DNA of 64,000 nucleotides from NCBI RefSeq assembly GCF_005144715.1, contig NZ_SWKR01000002.1, positions 2,423,668 through 2,487,667 on the forward strand. Reading direction: 5' to 3'. Below the pieces are notes generated by a model. That model saw nothing but the letters and a program-made list of their open reading frames with translations, did not search any database and had not been told where the DNA came from. Shown piece by piece: positions 36,334-44,713 of the stretch (positions are counted from its first letter, which is position 1; each line of letters begins with the position of its first letter). Source of the stretch: Sphingomonas baiyangensis. Lineage in GTDB: Bacteria > Pseudomonadota > Alphaproteobacteria > Sphingomonadales > Sphingomonadaceae. The translations under genes and the position numbers were made by a program.

Positions 36334-37065
36334 ATGCTATTGGGTCGCGCGATGATCGGGGTTGCTGCCGGGGCGCTTGTCGCCGCGGGGGTGACGTTCG
36401 CGCCCGCATTCGGCGCGCCCGGCGAAGCGCCTGCCCGGCAGATCAAGCGGATATCGGCTGCACGCGCGGGCATCGGATCGTTCACGCCCGCCTCGGCCGA
36501 TCCGCGCCTCGCGGCGGCGCTGGCGCGCGGTGGCCTCACTGCCACCGGCTTCCGCTTCACGCCCGCCGAATCGAACAGCAAGCGGCAGGAAGTCACCGTC
36601 GCGGTCCGCGCCCGCAGCGCGACGCGTTCGGGCGAGGGGACGCGCGTGGCGAGCGTCGCGGGCGCAGCGGCGCCGGCGGTCACGCTGCAGCCCATCGCCT
36701 ATAACCTCGGCATGTCGGTCGGCTGGAAGCGTTTTGCGCTGACGGGCGACGTCGCGCGGCTCGATCTCGCGGGTATGCCCGGCAGCCGCGAGACCGTCGA
36801 TGTCGGCGTGAGCTATGCTGGCCGTCGCATGAGCGGACGCGTCCAGGCGGGTGCCGATCGCCCCACCGCGAACACGCCGGCGCTGATCGCCGACGTGCCG
36901 AGCTACTCGATCGACGTCGGCACTTCCTATTCGCTCACGCGCAATCTCGATGTGACCGCCGGCGTGCGCTACCGCACCGAGCAGGAGCGTGCGCGCCTGC
37001 CGCAACTCACCGACAACCGGCGTGACAGCCAGGCCGTCTATGTGGGCACCGCTTTCCGCTTCTGA
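36334..37065 (+). CDS. Putative exported outer-membrane beta-barrel-like protein, uncharacterised
   Basis: About 243 residues with a signal peptide (through A-F-G-A near 26). The mature region has repeated alternating hydrophobic strands (V-T-V-A-V-R-A-R-S, M-S-V-G-W-K-R-F-A-L, V-D-V-G-V-S-Y, Y-S-I-D-V-G-T-S-Y-S-L, L-D-V-T-A-G-V-R-Y-R) and ends A-F-R-F. The C-terminal Phe and strand pattern are hallmarks of an outer-membrane barrel. No family is recognised. ATG at 36334 has GAGAGGAT upstream; an earlier in-frame ATG exists. Its end overlaps the convergent thiamine gene by 28 bases. Confidence 0.6.
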   Translation: MLLGRAMIGVAAGALVAAGVTFAPAFGAPGEAPARQIKRISAARAGIGSFTPASADPRLAAALARGGLTATGFRFTPAESNSKRQEVTVAVRARSATRSGEGTRVASVAGAAAPAVTLQPIAYNLGMSVGWKRFALTGDVARLDLAGMPGSRETVDVGVSYAGRRMSGRVQAGADRPTANTPALIADVPSYSIDVGTSYSLTRNLDVTAGVRYRTEQERARLPQLTDNRRDSQAVYVGTAFRF

Positions 37066-37595
37066 CCGCTGCTCCAGGCGTCGATAGCTGCCCAGCGCCT
37101 GACACCAAGCTTGACGATGCAGCGCGCTCGGGTTGCGTCCATCCCGCCGAGCGCGACGACCCGCTCCTCGATCCCGCGTACCATCGTGGCGAAGCGCAAG
37201 ACGCCGAGCGCCCTTGCACCCGGATGCGACTGCGTGGCGAAAACCGGCGATACGAACACCAGCTTCGCCCCCGCACGCAAGGCTGCCAGTGCCTCGATGC
37301 GCGAATGCGCTGCCCGTGTGACGATACAGCGGCCGGCGCGTCGTGCGGGGTTGTGCATACCGTCCGCGCCCGAAAGCCGTGTGCCGGCGCTCAGCACGAT
37401 CAACCCGCGTCGTCGCGCGACGACTAGGATACGCGCGAACAGCCGCCGCCGTTCAGCCTCAGGCGTGGCATAGTGGCGGAAGACGATGCCGCCGCCGCGC
37501 GGCAGCCGCTCGATCGCCGGCCACAGCGCATCGCCCATGCGCTCGTCGGTCATCAGCCAGACGCGGGGCAGGGCTTTGGGGTGGCGGCGGCGCAT
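37038..37595 (-). CDS. Thiamine phosphate synthase (ThiE/TenI family)
   Basis: 185-residue TIM-barrel protein of the ThiE/TenI superfamily. It is shorter than typical ThiE (about 210 residues). Visible motifs are H-S-R-I-E-A-L-A, F-V-S-P-V-F-A-T-Q-S-H-P-G, and V-V-A-L-G-G-M, matching the phosphate-binding loops. It joins the thiazole and pyrimidine moieties or acts as a TenI-like aromatase; the reduced length makes the exact activity uncertain. Start ATG 37595, divergent from yggS by 22 bases. Confidence 0.8.
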   Translation of the reverse strand: MRRRHPKALPRVWLMTDERMGDALWPAIERLPRGGGIVFRHYATPEAERRRLFARILVVARRRGLIVLSAGTRLSGADGMHNPARRAGRCIVTRAAHSRIEALAALRAGAKLVFVSPVFATQSHPGARALGVLRFATMVRGIEERVVALGGMDATRARCIVKLGVRRWAAIDAWSSGQKRKAVPT

Positions 37596-37617
37596 CGGCG
37601 TTCCTATAGCGCATGCG

Positions 37618-38295
37618 ATGGCGATCGATGAAGCAGGTGAAGCGGCGGCCGAAGCACGCGCGGCGGTGATCGGCGGCATTGCGCGCGCGGCGAAGCTGGC
37701 GCAGCGCGATTCCGCAGGAGTCACGCTGATCGCGGTGTCGAAGACGCACGATGCCACCGCGATCGCGCCGCTGATCGCGGCTGGCCAGCGCGATTTCGGC
37801 GAGAATCGCGTGGCCGAAGCGCAGGCGAAATGGCCCGATCTGCGCGCCTTGCATCCCGACATCGTGCTGCACTGCGTCGGCCAGCTCCAGTCGAACAAGG
37901 CCGACGATGCCGTCGCGCTGTTCGACGTGATCCATTCGGTCGACCGCCCCTCGCTGGTCACGGCGCTGGCGAAAGCGATCGACCGTCAGGGCCGGCGGCC
38001 CGACTGTTTCGTGCAGGTCAATATCGGCGACGAGGCGCAGAAGGGCGGCTGCACGATCGCCGACCTGCCGAAGCTGCTCGAAACCGCGCGCACCGCGGGC
38101 CTGCCCATCGCCGGCCTCATGGCGGTGCCCCCCTTCGATATCGAGCCCGCGCCCTATTTTGCGCTGTTGGCGAAGCTGGCGCGCGACCATGGCCTTCAGG
38201 GGCTGAGCATGGGCATGTCGGGCGACTATGAAACCGCAGTCACGCTCGGCGCCACGCATGTCCGAGTCGGCACCGCGCTCTTCGGGAGCCGCTGA
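37618..38295 (+). CDS. PLP homeostasis protein (YggS/PROSC family)
   Basis: 225-residue TIM-barrel PLP carrier that buffers pyridoxal phosphate and affects amino-acid pools. The PLP lysine is Lys42 in A-V-S-K-T. F-G-E-N-R-V-A-E, H-C-V-G-Q-L-Q-S-N-K and the terminal S-M-G-M-S-G-D-Y plus V-R-V-G-T-A-L-F-G motif are all intact. The stop TGA shares its last base with the ATG of the HAD gene. Confidence 0.94.
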   Translation: MAIDEAGEAAAEARAAVIGGIARAAKLAQRDSAGVTLIAVSKTHDATAIAPLIAAGQRDFGENRVAEAQAKWPDLRALHPDIVLHCVGQLQSNKADDAVALFDVIHSVDRPSLVTALAKAIDRQGRRPDCFVQVNIGDEAQKGGCTIADLPKLLETARTAGLPIAGLMAVPPFDIEPAPYFALLAKLARDHGLQGLSMGMSGDYETAVTLGATHVRVGTALFGSR

Positions 38296-38984
38296 TGCGC
38301 TTCGACGCACTGATCTTCGATTTCGACGGCGTGCTGCTCGAGAGCGAATATGAAGGCAATCGCCACCTCGCCGACTATCTGACCGAGGCTGGCTTTCCCG
38401 CGACAACCGCGCAGGCGATGGAGCGGTTCATGGGGCTGTCGGGCGCCGATTTCATCGGTGCGGTCGAGGCGCATATCGGCGGCCCGCTGCCGGAGGACTT
38501 TCACGCAGCGCGCGAGGCCGAGAATGCGCGTGTGCTGCGCGATGGCGTAGGCGAAGTGGCGGGCGCGGTGGCGTTCGTGCGCTCGCTGCCGCCTGCATTG
38601 CCTCGCGCCATCGCGTCGTCGAGCAGCACGCACTGGATCGCCACGCATCTCGATCATCTGGGGCTGCGCGCGGCGTTCGAGCCGCATCTCTATTCGGGCA
38701 AGGAGCATGTCGCGCGCGGCAAGCCGGCGCCCGATCTGTATCTGCATGCCGCAGCCCAACTGGGCGTTCCGATCGAGCGCTGCGCGATCATCGAGGATTC
38801 GCCCGTCGGCGCCACCGGCGCGGTGGCATCGGGCGCCACCGTCATCGGGCTGTGCGCCGGCAGCCATTGCCCGCCAGACCATGCCGAACGGTTGCGCGCG
38901 CTGGGCGTGGCGCACATCGCCGCCGATTTCGAGGAAGTGGCGCGCCTGCTCGAGCGCGCCCCGATGCAGGAAGCCGTGCGATGA
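38295..38984 (+). CDS. HAD-superfamily hydrolase, subfamily IA
   Basis: 229-residue phosphatase-like protein. Catalytic Asp9 and Asp11 lie in I-F-D-F-D-G-V-L, the Thr/Ser motif in A-S-S-S-S-T, the Lys in G-K-P-A-P-D, and the final acidic pair in I-I-E-D-S. The helical cap is inserted after motif I, as in beta-phosphoglucomutase/phosphoglycolate phosphatase relatives. The substrate is unknown. Tightly packed between yggS and an ABC ATPase. Confidence 0.9.
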   Translation: MRFDALIFDFDGVLLESEYEGNRHLADYLTEAGFPATTAQAMERFMGLSGADFIGAVEAHIGGPLPEDFHAAREAENARVLRDGVGEVAGAVAFVRSLPPALPRAIASSSSTHWIATHLDHLGLRAAFEPHLYSGKEHVARGKPAPDLYLHAAAQLGVPIERCAIIEDSPVGATGAVASGATVIGLCAGSHCPPDHAERLRALGVAHIAADFEEVARLLERAPMQEAVR

Positions 38985-39901
38985 CCGAGGCGGCGATCGA
39001 TATCCGGGGCCTGTCCAAGACCTATCAGGGCGGCAAGCGCGCGCTCGACGATGTGAGTTTCGACGTGCCGCGCGGACAGATCTTCGGGCTTCTGGGGCCG
39101 AACGGCGCGGGCAAGTCGACGCTCATCAACATCCTCGCCGGGCTGGTGAACAAGACCGCGGGCCGCGCCGCGATCTGGGGCTTCGACATCGATGCCCATC
39201 CGCGCAACGCCAAGGCCTCGATCGGCATCGTCAACCAGGAAATCACCTTCGATCCCTTCTTCACGCCGATCGAGACGCTCGAAATCCAGGCCGGGCTCTA
39301 CGGCGTGCGCAAGGCCGATCGCCGCAGCATGGAACTGCTTGTGGCGATGGGGCTGGGTGACAAGGCCAATGCCTATTCGCGCACTTTGTCGGGCGGCATG
39401 AAGCGGCGGCTGATGGTGGCCAAGGCGATGGTGCACGCGCCCCCCGTGCTGGTGCTCGACGAGCCGACCGCTGGTGTCGATATCGAGCTTCGCCAGCAGC
39501 TCTGGGCCTATGTGCGCGGGCTCAATGCCGAGGGCGTCACGGTGGTGCTCACCACGCATTATCTCGAGGAAGCCGAGCAGCTGTGCGATCGCATCGCGAT
39601 CATCAACCAAGGCCGGCTGATTGCGAACGAGCCGACGCGTACGCTTGTCGGCATGGCGCAGGAGAAGCTCGTCGCCGTGACCGTCGATCGCGATATCGCC
39701 GCAGTGCCCGAGAATGTCTGCTTCCAGAAGATCGAGCGTACCGACCCCCGGACGCTGGCGATCACCTATCGCAAGGACGAGGTGAATGCCGGCGAGGTGC
39801 TCGCCGCGATCGGGCGCGAGGGCTATGGCATCGTCGACGTATCCACGCGCGAAGCCGATCTGGAAGACGTGTTCCTGAACCTCACGCGCGCGGCGCGCTG
39901 A
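38981..39901 (+). CDS. ABC transporter ATP-binding protein, YadG-like, without adjacent permease
   Basis: 306-residue ATPase close in sequence pattern and length to E. coli YadG (ABC-2 type). Walker A G-P-N-G-A-G-K-S-T (39-47), signature L-S-G-G-M-K-R-R, Walker B L-V-L-D-E-P-T-A-G-V-D and the switch T-T-H-Y are intact, with a C-terminal regulatory extension of about 80 residues. YadG normally pairs with the YadH permease, yet the next gene is amtB on the other strand. The start overlaps the HAD stop (ATGA). Confidence 0.92.
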   Translation: MTEAAIDIRGLSKTYQGGKRALDDVSFDVPRGQIFGLLGPNGAGKSTLINILAGLVNKTAGRAAIWGFDIDAHPRNAKASIGIVNQEITFDPFFTPIETLEIQAGLYGVRKADRRSMELLVAMGLGDKANAYSRTLSGGMKRRLMVAKAMVHAPPVLVLDEPTAGVDIELRQQLWAYVRGLNAEGVTVVLTTHYLEEAEQLCDRIAIINQGRLIANEPTRTLVGMAQEKLVAVTVDRDIAAVPENVCFQKIERTDPRTLAITYRKDEVNAGEVLAAIGREGYGIVDVSTREADLEDVFLNLTRAAR

Positions 39902-39929
39902 TCGGCAGGTCTAGCCCGGCGCCGAGATC

Positions 39930-39960
39930 AAAAAAAGGCCGGTGCGTTTCCACACCGGCC
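39930..39960 (-). terminator. Intrinsic terminator of glnK-amtB
   Basis: Eight-bp stem (39937-39944 with 39953-39960) followed on the minus strand by seven T residues (seen as A on the plus strand at 39930-39936). It ends transcripts coming from amtB. Confidence 0.8.
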
Positions 39961-39987
39961 AAGGGGTCCGCAGGAGGAACCAGGGGA

Positions 39988-40015
39988 GGGGGCCGGCCCG
40001 TTTCGGCCGGCCTCC
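39988..40015. repeat. GC-rich inverted repeat after amtB
   Basis: Eleven-bp stem centred on two copies of GGCCGGCC (39991-39998 and 40005-40012), one G-U pair, six-base loop. It lies just after the amtB stop and ahead of the true terminator; it probably stabilises the mRNA end or helps stop readthrough from the ABC gene. Confidence 0.6.
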
Positions 40016-40019
40016 AAGC

Positions 40020-41363
40020 TCAGTAATTATAGGCGCGCTCGCCATGCTCGCCGAGGTCGAGGCCTTCGCGCTCGACTTCCTCGGTAACGCGCAGCCCGGT
40101 GACGGCCTTGGCGACGAAGAAGGCGATGGCCGATCCGATCGCCGCCCAGCCTGCGCAGATCACCACCGCGATCACCTGCGTGACGAGCTGCGGGCCAAGC
40201 GCATAGTCGGCCGCACCCGGTCCGCCGAGGCTCGGCAGCATCGTGAACGCGGTGCCGATCGAGCCGACGATGCCGCCGATGCCGTGGATACCGAACGCGT
40301 CGAGCGAATCGTCGAGAGCGAGCCTTGGCTTCATCGAAACCACGAACCAGGCGCAGATCATCGAAGCGACGGCACCCAGCAGGATCGCGCCGAACGGCCC
40401 CGAATTGCCTGCCGCGGGCGTCACCGCGACGAGGCCGGCGATGGCACCCGAACAGGCGCCCAGCAGCGATCCCTTGTGCCCCAGCATCCGCTCGGTCAGC
40501 ATCCAGAACAACACACCGGCCGCGGTGGCGACGAAGGTGTTGAGCAGTGCCAGCGTCGCCGATCCATTGGCCTCGAGCGCCGATCCTGCGTTGAACCCAA
40601 ACCAGCCCACCCACAACAGGCCCGTACCGATCAGCGTCATCGTCAGCGAATGCGGCGCCATGATCTCCTTCTTGTAGCCGATGCGCGGCCCCAGGATGAT
40701 CGCCCCCACCAGTGCCGAGACGCCGGCGTTGATGTGCACGACGGTGCCGCCCGCGAAATCGAGCGCGGCGGGCTCCCAGTTGAACAGCAGGCCGTTGCCC
40801 GCCCACACCATGTGCGCGATCGGGAAATAGACGATAGTGAGCCACACCAGCGCGAACAGCATGAGCGCGCTGAACTTGAGCCGTTCGACCAGCCCGCCGA
40901 CCACGAGGCTGACGGTGATCGCCGCGAACGTCATCTGGAAGGCGATGAACACATATTCGGGGATCGCCACGCCCTCGCTGAAGGTGGCTGCGGTCGAAGC
41001 GGTGGTGACGCCTGCCAGGAACAGCTTGCCGAAGCCCGCGATGAACGCGTTGCCGCCGTCGCCGAACGCCATGGTGTAGCCATAGATGACCCACAGGATC
41101 ATCGCGAAGCTGGCCACCGCGAGGATCTGCGTCAGCACCGACAGCATGTTCTTGGTGCGCACCAACCCGCCGTAAAACAGCGCAAGGCCCGGCACGATCA
41201 TCGACATCACCAGCACGGTGGCGACGATCATCCAGGCGGTATCGCCCTTGTCCACCGTCGGCGCGACGGCTGCGGCTTCCTGCGCCCATGCAGGCGTCGC
41301 GGCTGCCAGCGTGGCCATAACTCCGGCGCCGGTGGCGGCGAGCGTCTTGATCGGTCGCATCAT
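40020..41363 (-). CDS. amtB: Ammonium transporter AmtB
   Basis: 447-residue trimeric inner-membrane channel for ammonium. It has a cleavable signal peptide (about 1-27, ending A-W-A-Q) followed by eleven helices. The twin pore histidines lie in the H-S-L-T-M-T and H-G-I-G-G-I helices, and F-Y-G-G-L-V-R is the conserved helix-1 region. GlnK blocks the pore when nitrogen is plentiful. It is the second gene of a glnK-amtB unit under a sigma-54 promoter. Two ATGs in tandem give a one-residue start ambiguity. Confidence 0.96.
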   Translation of the reverse strand: MMRPIKTLAATGAGVMATLAAATPAWAQEAAAVAPTVDKGDTAWMIVATVLVMSMIVPGLALFYGGLVRTKNMLSVLTQILAVASFAMILWVIYGYTMAFGDGGNAFIAGFGKLFLAGVTTASTAATFSEGVAIPEYVFIAFQMTFAAITVSLVVGGLVERLKFSALMLFALVWLTIVYFPIAHMVWAGNGLLFNWEPAALDFAGGTVVHINAGVSALVGAIILGPRIGYKKEIMAPHSLTMTLIGTGLLWVGWFGFNAGSALEANGSATLALLNTFVATAAGVLFWMLTERMLGHKGSLLGACSGAIAGLVAVTPAAGNSGPFGAILLGAVASMICAWFVVSMKPRLALDDSLDAFGIHGIGGIVGSIGTAFTMLPSLGGPGAADYALGPQLVTQVIAVVICAGWAAIGSAIAFFVAKAVTGLRVTEEVEREGLDLGEHGERAYNY

Positions 41364-41377
41364 TCTGTCCCCCCTCG

Positions 41378-41716
41378 TCACAGCGCGGTCACGTCGGTTT
41401 CGCCGGTGCGGATGCGCACCGCCTGCCCGACATCGAGCACGAAGATCTTGCCGTCGCCGATCGCGCCGGTGTTGGCCGCGGCCTGCACCGCCTCGACCAC
41501 GCGCGGCGCCAGATCGCCGTCGCAGACGATCTCGATCTTGAGCTTGGGCACCATGTTGGTCGAATATTCGGCGCCGCGATAAATCTCGGTCTGCCCCTTC
41601 TGCCGACCGAAGCCCTTGACCTCGGTCACGGTCATGCCCGCGACGCCGACATCGGCGAGCGCATCGCGCACCTCGTCGAGCTTGAACGGTTTGATGATGG
41701 CGATGACGAGTTTCAT
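41378..41716 (-). CDS. glnK: Nitrogen regulatory protein P-II (GlnK)
   Basis: 112-residue P-II signal protein that senses 2-oxoglutarate, ATP/ADP and uridylylation to control AmtB and nitrogen regulation. The T-loop uridylylation site is Tyr51 in R-G-A-E-Y, and the C-terminal R-I-R-T-G-E motif is intact. Pairing with amtB and a sigma-54 promoter indicates GlnK rather than GlnB. ATG at 41716 begins M-K-L-V-I-A-I-I-K-P, the family consensus start. Confidence 0.97.
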   Translation of the reverse strand: MKLVIAIIKPFKLDEVRDALADVGVAGMTVTEVKGFGRQKGQTEIYRGAEYSTNMVPKLKIEIVCDGDLAPRVVEAVQAAANTGAIGDGKIFVLDVGQAVRIRTGETDVTAL

Positions 41717-41748
41717 GGATCCCCCTCGGCCGTTTCCCGCCACCACCC

Positions 41749-41764
41749 AGCAAGCGACGTGCCA
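41749..41764 (-). promoter_or_regulatory. Sigma-54 (-24/-12) promoter of glnK-amtB
   Basis: On the minus strand TGGCACGTCGCTTGCT matches the RpoN consensus TGGCACG-N4-TTGCW at every defined position, about 33 bases upstream of the glnK start codon. It implies nitrogen-limitation control by NtrC. No clean NtrC palindrome was identified upstream. Confidence 0.88.
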
Positions 41765-41885
41765 GTTGATGAACGAAGCGTTACGACGGGAAAGGCAGCG
41801 ATACGCCTCGCAGGCGCAGCATAAATCTTGTGCAGTCGCGAAGCGGTGCCGTATTTTCAGGCAGCGATCGGGCAGTTCCAAGAGG

Positions 41886-43238
41886 TCAGGCGACCGGAGC
41901 CGTCAACAGCGAACGCGCTTCGAGCATCGCGCGCACATCGACACGCGCACCCAGCCTTGCCGCAAGCATCGCCGTGCCGCTGATCTTGCGCTGGACGAAC
42001 AGCGTCTCGATCGGCGGGATGTGCCACGTCGATCGATCGGCGGCCATTTCCATTGCCTGTTCGCGCAGCACGCCCACGAACGCGCGATCGCCGAAGTCGA
42101 ACGCGCCAGGGCGACCCAGTTCGGCGATCACGATGTCGATCATCCGGTCGATCAATGCGCGATGCCCCGCTACCGCCGCAGCGCCCAGAAACCCGGAAGC
42201 CACCGCCGCCTCGCGTGCGCCATCGCGATCGCCCGCCAGCCCCGTGCGCAGCAACGCCGCATAGGCATCGCGGGTCGAGGGCTCGACCGGTCGCGCCGCG
42301 CCGAAATCGAGCAACACCAGCCGGCCGTTGTCACCGGCCGCGCCATCCTGCCAGCGATAATTGGCGAAATTGGGATCGGTCTGCATCCAGCCGAAGTCGA
42401 ACAGTTCGGCGAGCACCAGCGCGATCAGCGCGCGCATCGCGGTGTCGCGCACTTCCTGCGGCGCGTCGACCAGCGCCTCGACCGGCCGGCCCTCGACATA
42501 TTCCATCGCAAGCACGCCGCGCGTCGAGAATTCGGGCTCGAAGCCGGGGACGACGTAGCGGCGGTCGTCGGCGAGCAATTGGCCGAAGCGGCGAAGCTGC
42601 TCGCCCTCGCGGACATAATCGGCTTCCTCGTGCAACTGGCGCTTCGCCTCGGCGAGCAGCGGCGCCACGTCCAGCTCGCGCGGCACCAGCCCCGACACGC
42701 GCAACAGAGTGAGGACATTGTCGACATCGGCGTCGATGCTCGCCGCGACGCCCGGATATTGCACCTTGATCGCGAGCACACGCCCGTCGGGCAGCGTCGC
42801 GCGATGAACCTGGCCGATCGACGCGGCGGCCATCGGGTGCGCTTCGAAATGCCGGAAGCGCCGGCGCCAGTCGCTGCCCCATTCGCGCGCGAGCACCGCC
42901 TGCAACTGCGCCGGCGGCATGTGCTGCGCGCGTTCGCGCAGCCGCGCCATGATCGCGCTCAGTTCGGCGGGCAGCATGTCGCCCGCATCCATCGAGATCA
43001 TCTGGCCGAGCTTCATCGCCGCGCCGCGCAGATGCGCGAGCTGGTCGGCGACGCGGCCCACGTTGCGCGGCGTGAGCGCCAGATCGCGCATGCTCGGCCG
43101 CTCGCCGCTCGCCATTCGGCGCGCACCCTCGGCCATCATGCCGCCCGCCAGGCCGCCCGCCAATCGCCCGAACGCGCCGATGCGCGAGAGCCGTGTCGAC
43201 GGGACGGCCCTGCCGCTGCGTTCGCGATCGTCGGTCAT
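41886..43238 (-). CDS. ABC1/UbiB-family atypical kinase
   Basis: 450-residue protein of the ABC1 (AarF/UbiB/COQ8) family. The family-specific K-x-G-Q motif appears as M-K-L-G-Q-M (about 75-80); the A-rich loop (M-A-A-A-S-I-G-Q-V-H), the catalytic Lys in A-I-K-V-Q-Y-P-G and the D-P-N-F-A-N-Y metal site follow. The C-terminal membrane helices of true UbiB are not evident, so it is closer to soluble AarF-like relatives. Members support ubiquinone or lipid metabolism; the target here is unknown. Confidence 0.9.
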   Translation of the reverse strand: MTDDRERSGRAVPSTRLSRIGAFGRLAGGLAGGMMAEGARRMASGERPSMRDLALTPRNVGRVADQLAHLRGAAMKLGQMISMDAGDMLPAELSAIMARLRERAQHMPPAQLQAVLAREWGSDWRRRFRHFEAHPMAAASIGQVHRATLPDGRVLAIKVQYPGVAASIDADVDNVLTLLRVSGLVPRELDVAPLLAEAKRQLHEEADYVREGEQLRRFGQLLADDRRYVVPGFEPEFSTRGVLAMEYVEGRPVEALVDAPQEVRDTAMRALIALVLAELFDFGWMQTDPNFANYRWQDGAAGDNGRLVLLDFGAARPVEPSTRDAYAALLRTGLAGDRDGAREAAVASGFLGAAAVAGHRALIDRMIDIVIAELGRPGAFDFGDRAFVGVLREQAMEMAADRSTWHIPPIETLFVQRKISGTAMLAARLGARVDVRAMLEARSLLTAPVA

Positions 43239-43291
43239 GCAGGCGATATGGCGGTGCGTTGGGGCGGCGCAACCACGGGCGATCTACGGTA

Positions 43292-43492
43292 TCACAGCGC
43301 GTCGATGATCGCGCGGGCGGCGGGCAGGTCCTCGTCGAGCACCATCACGCGCACGGGGATCAGCAGCGCGCTGCCTTCGCCCAGGCTCATCTCGCCGTCG
43401 AAGCTCACCGCATCGATCCCTTCGGATTCGAGCCGCCCGACGATGATGTGCGCCTCGATCCGGTTGTAGCGCCCGAGCTCGACCAGTGCCAT
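43292..43492 (-). CDS. DUF2007 domain small protein
   Basis: 66-residue protein of DUF2007, a ferredoxin-like fold often described as a putative signal-transducing or PII-like domain. It reads M-A-L-V-E-L-G-R-Y-N then R-L-E-S-E-G-I, the family pattern, ending in V-L-D-E-D-L-P-A-A-R. ATG at 43492 is preferred to a TTG three codons earlier. It lies 12 bases after the permease gene and may be part of the efflux operon. Confidence 0.85.
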   Translation of the reverse strand: MALVELGRYNRIEAHIIVGRLESEGIDAVSFDGEMSLGEGSALLIPVRVMVLDEDLPAARAIIDAL

Positions 43493-43504
43493 CAGCGGCA
43501 AATC

Positions 43505-44713
43505 CTATTCATGGCGCAGCGCATCGATGGGATTTAGCGAGGCGGCGCGGCGCGCGGGAAAGAAGCCGAACACCACGCCGATGATCGCCGAGATCGCGAA
43601 GGCGATCAGGTTGATCTGCGGATCGAACACGAACGGCACCTGCATGATCGGCGTCAGCACGACGATGACGATCTGCGCCAGCACCAGCCCGATCAGCCCG
43701 CCCAGCATCGACAGCACGATCGCCTCGACGAGGAATTGCAGCAGCACCTCGCGCGCCACCGCGCCGATCGCAAGGCGGATGCCGATCTCGCGCGTGCGCT
43801 CGGTCACGCTCACCAGCATGATGTTCATGATGCCGATGCCGCCCACGACCAGGCTGATGCCCGCCACCGCCGCGACGATCGAGGTCAGCAATGTGGTCGT
43901 GCCCGTCAGCGTTGCCGATATCTGCGCGGTGTCGAAGATGTTGAAATTGTCCTCGTCGCCTTCCTCGAGGCGCCGGCGCTCGCGCAGCACTTCGGTGAGC
44001 GATTCCTGCACTTGCGCGGTATCGTAATTGTCGTCGACGCCTACCAGCATGAGTCGCACGTCGCGATTGCCGGTGAAGCGGCGCTGTACCGTCTTGATCG
44101 GCATGATGACGACATCGTCCTGATCGCCGCCGAAGCCTGCCTGCCCGCGCGTCTCGAGCGTGCCGATCACGTCGCACGACACGTTGTTGAGGCGGATGCG
44201 CTCGCCGACTGCCGGCTGCTCGCGAAACAGGTTCTGGCGCACGGTGTTGCCGATGATGCACACCGCACGTCCGGCGGCTTCCTCGGCGGGCAGGAAGGTG
44301 CGCCCGCCCGTCAGGTTCCAGGGCTGGACCTCGAAATAGTCGTTGGTGGTGCCGTTGATCGTCGTCGACCAGTTGGCGCCGTTGTAGATCGCCGTTGCGG
44401 TCGACTGCGCCTGCGGCGCCACCGCCTTCACGCCCGCCACCTGCTCGACCACCGCATCGACGTCACGCTGGTCGAAATCGGGCGGGCGCGCGCCGCCGCC
44501 GCCGCGGCCGAAGCCCTGGCCCGGACGCACCTGGAGAATGTTGGTGCCGAGACTCGCGATCGACTGCTGCACCGCCGCCGTCGTCGCCTGCCCCAGCGTC
44601 ACCATCGCCACCACCGCCGCGACGCCGATGACGATGCCGAGCACCGTGAGGAACGAGCGCAGCAGGTGCCGCCGGATCGAGCGCAGCGCGAGCGTGAAGG
44701 TGGTTGCCAGCAT
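43505..44713 (-). CDS. MacB-like ABC transporter permease (FtsX domain)
   Basis: 402-residue permease with the four-helix MacB/FtsX layout: one helix near residues 20-42, a large periplasmic domain (about 45-270) and three C-terminal helices. The T-E-R-T-R-E-I-G-I-R-L-A-I-G-A coupling-helix sequence near 305-320 is diagnostic. The ATPase is a separate, immediately upstream gene, whereas E. coli MacB is a fusion. It works with the adaptor and NodT-like outer-membrane protein encoded just upstream. Confidence 0.93.
   Translation of the reverse strand: MLATTFTLALRSIRRHLLRSFLTVLGIVIGVAAVVAMVTLGQATTAAVQQSIASLGTNILQVRPGQGFGRGGGGARPPDFDQRDVDAVVEQVAGVKAVAPQAQSTATAIYNGANWSTTINGTTNDYFEVQPWNLTGGRTFLPAEEAAGRAVCIIGNTVRQNLFREQPAVGERIRLNNVSCDVIGTLETRGQAGFGGDQDDVVIMPIKTVQRRFTGNRDVRLMLVGVDDNYDTAQVQESLTEVLRERRRLEEGDEDNFNIFDTAQISATLTGTTTLLTSIVAAVAGISLVVGGIGIMNIMLVSVTERTREIGIRLAIGAVAREVLLQFLVEAIVLSMLGGLIGLVLAQIVIVVLTPIMQVPFVFDPQINLIAFAISAIIGVVFGFFPARRAASLNPIDALRHE

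Noticed and set aside
39942..41582. 546-codon plus-strand frame opposite amtB-glnK
   Set aside because: Antisense shadow without family motifs; amtB and glnK are clear on the other strand.
41800..41850. NtrC palindrome upstream of glnK
   Set aside because: Half-sites resembling TGCA and GGTGC were seen but their spacing does not match the 17-bp consensus.
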